A stretch of DNA of 64,000 nucleotides from Siderastrea siderea (Eukaryota > Cnidaria > Anthozoa > Scleractinia > Rhizangiidae): the NCBI GenBank assembly GCA_964030785.1, contig OZ034970.1:15517911-15581910 (forward strand). The letters run 5' to 3'. Below are positions 63,837 to 64,000 of this stretch, in pieces. A program made the translations under genes and the position numbers. The number at the start of each line of letters is the position of its first letter. The first letter of the stretch is position 1. The notes under the pieces were generated by a model. The model saw only the letters and a program-made list of their open reading frames with translations, ran no database searches and was not told where the DNA came from.

Positions 63837-64000
63837 CTGCAACAATTCATAAATTGTTGACTGAAAGCATTAACATATATTAGCGAAGCATGATGCTGAT
63901 TTCTTAGGAGTACAATACTCACAGAACATCACAAAGTAAAACTTCAAGTTACAAAATGTCAACAATTTTTCTGGGTGTTTTGATCGCCAATTGAAATAAG

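Overview
This is a eukaryotic, intron-rich, transposon-rich window. Three things suggest an anthozoan cnidarian, probably a stony coral: Penelope-like retroelements with GIY-YIG ends, tandem hammerhead-ribozyme monomers, and many short palindromic MITEs sit around single-copy animal genes with long introns. The organism call is inference; no marker sequence settles it.

Layout. (1) Positions 1-3010 hold a Harbinger-type relic and a complete 1.97-kb Mutator-like inverted-repeat element with a 9-bp target duplication. (2) Positions 4795-36937 (+) hold a 17-exon gene for a TRP-family cation channel. All exon phases close to a 968-residue frame. It has no visible ankyrin repeats, six membrane segments, a TRP box, and then a SPRY domain and a short repeated coiled coil at the C terminus. 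Its 14.2-kb first intron is packed with nested transposons: two piggyBac-type MITEs, a 2.7-kb Tc1/mariner-type element with a second-copy empty site elsewhere in the window, two 5'-truncated Penelope-like elements each joined head-to-head to an inverted copy of its own 3' end, and a retrozyme-like array of about 245-bp monomers. Seven hammerhead motifs from three families lie within 11047-17201. (3) Positions 37000-43600 have no gene I can support, only MITEs and satellites. (4) 43668-43985 (-) is one SRCR-domain exon lacking one conserved cysteine pair. (5) 45694-46622 (+) is a divergent K50-type homeobox gene whose reading frame appears to continue, shifted by +1, to 47040. (6) 63836-48803 (-) is a multi-exon gene of the CEP97/LRRIQ2 type: LRR cap, three IQ motifs, and an acidic C-terminal exon with a 10-residue repeat. 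Its N terminus lies beyond the window. Its introns hold a tRNA-Thr-like unit between identical 79-bp repeats, several palindromic MITEs, and a 0.9-kb pentanucleotide array that produces long spurious ORFs in many frames.

The genes do not form an operon or an evident functional cluster. The most unusual content is the ribozyme-bearing retroelement cluster and the TRP-SPRY fusion. Exon borders were read by eye from splice sites and phase, with no transcript support.
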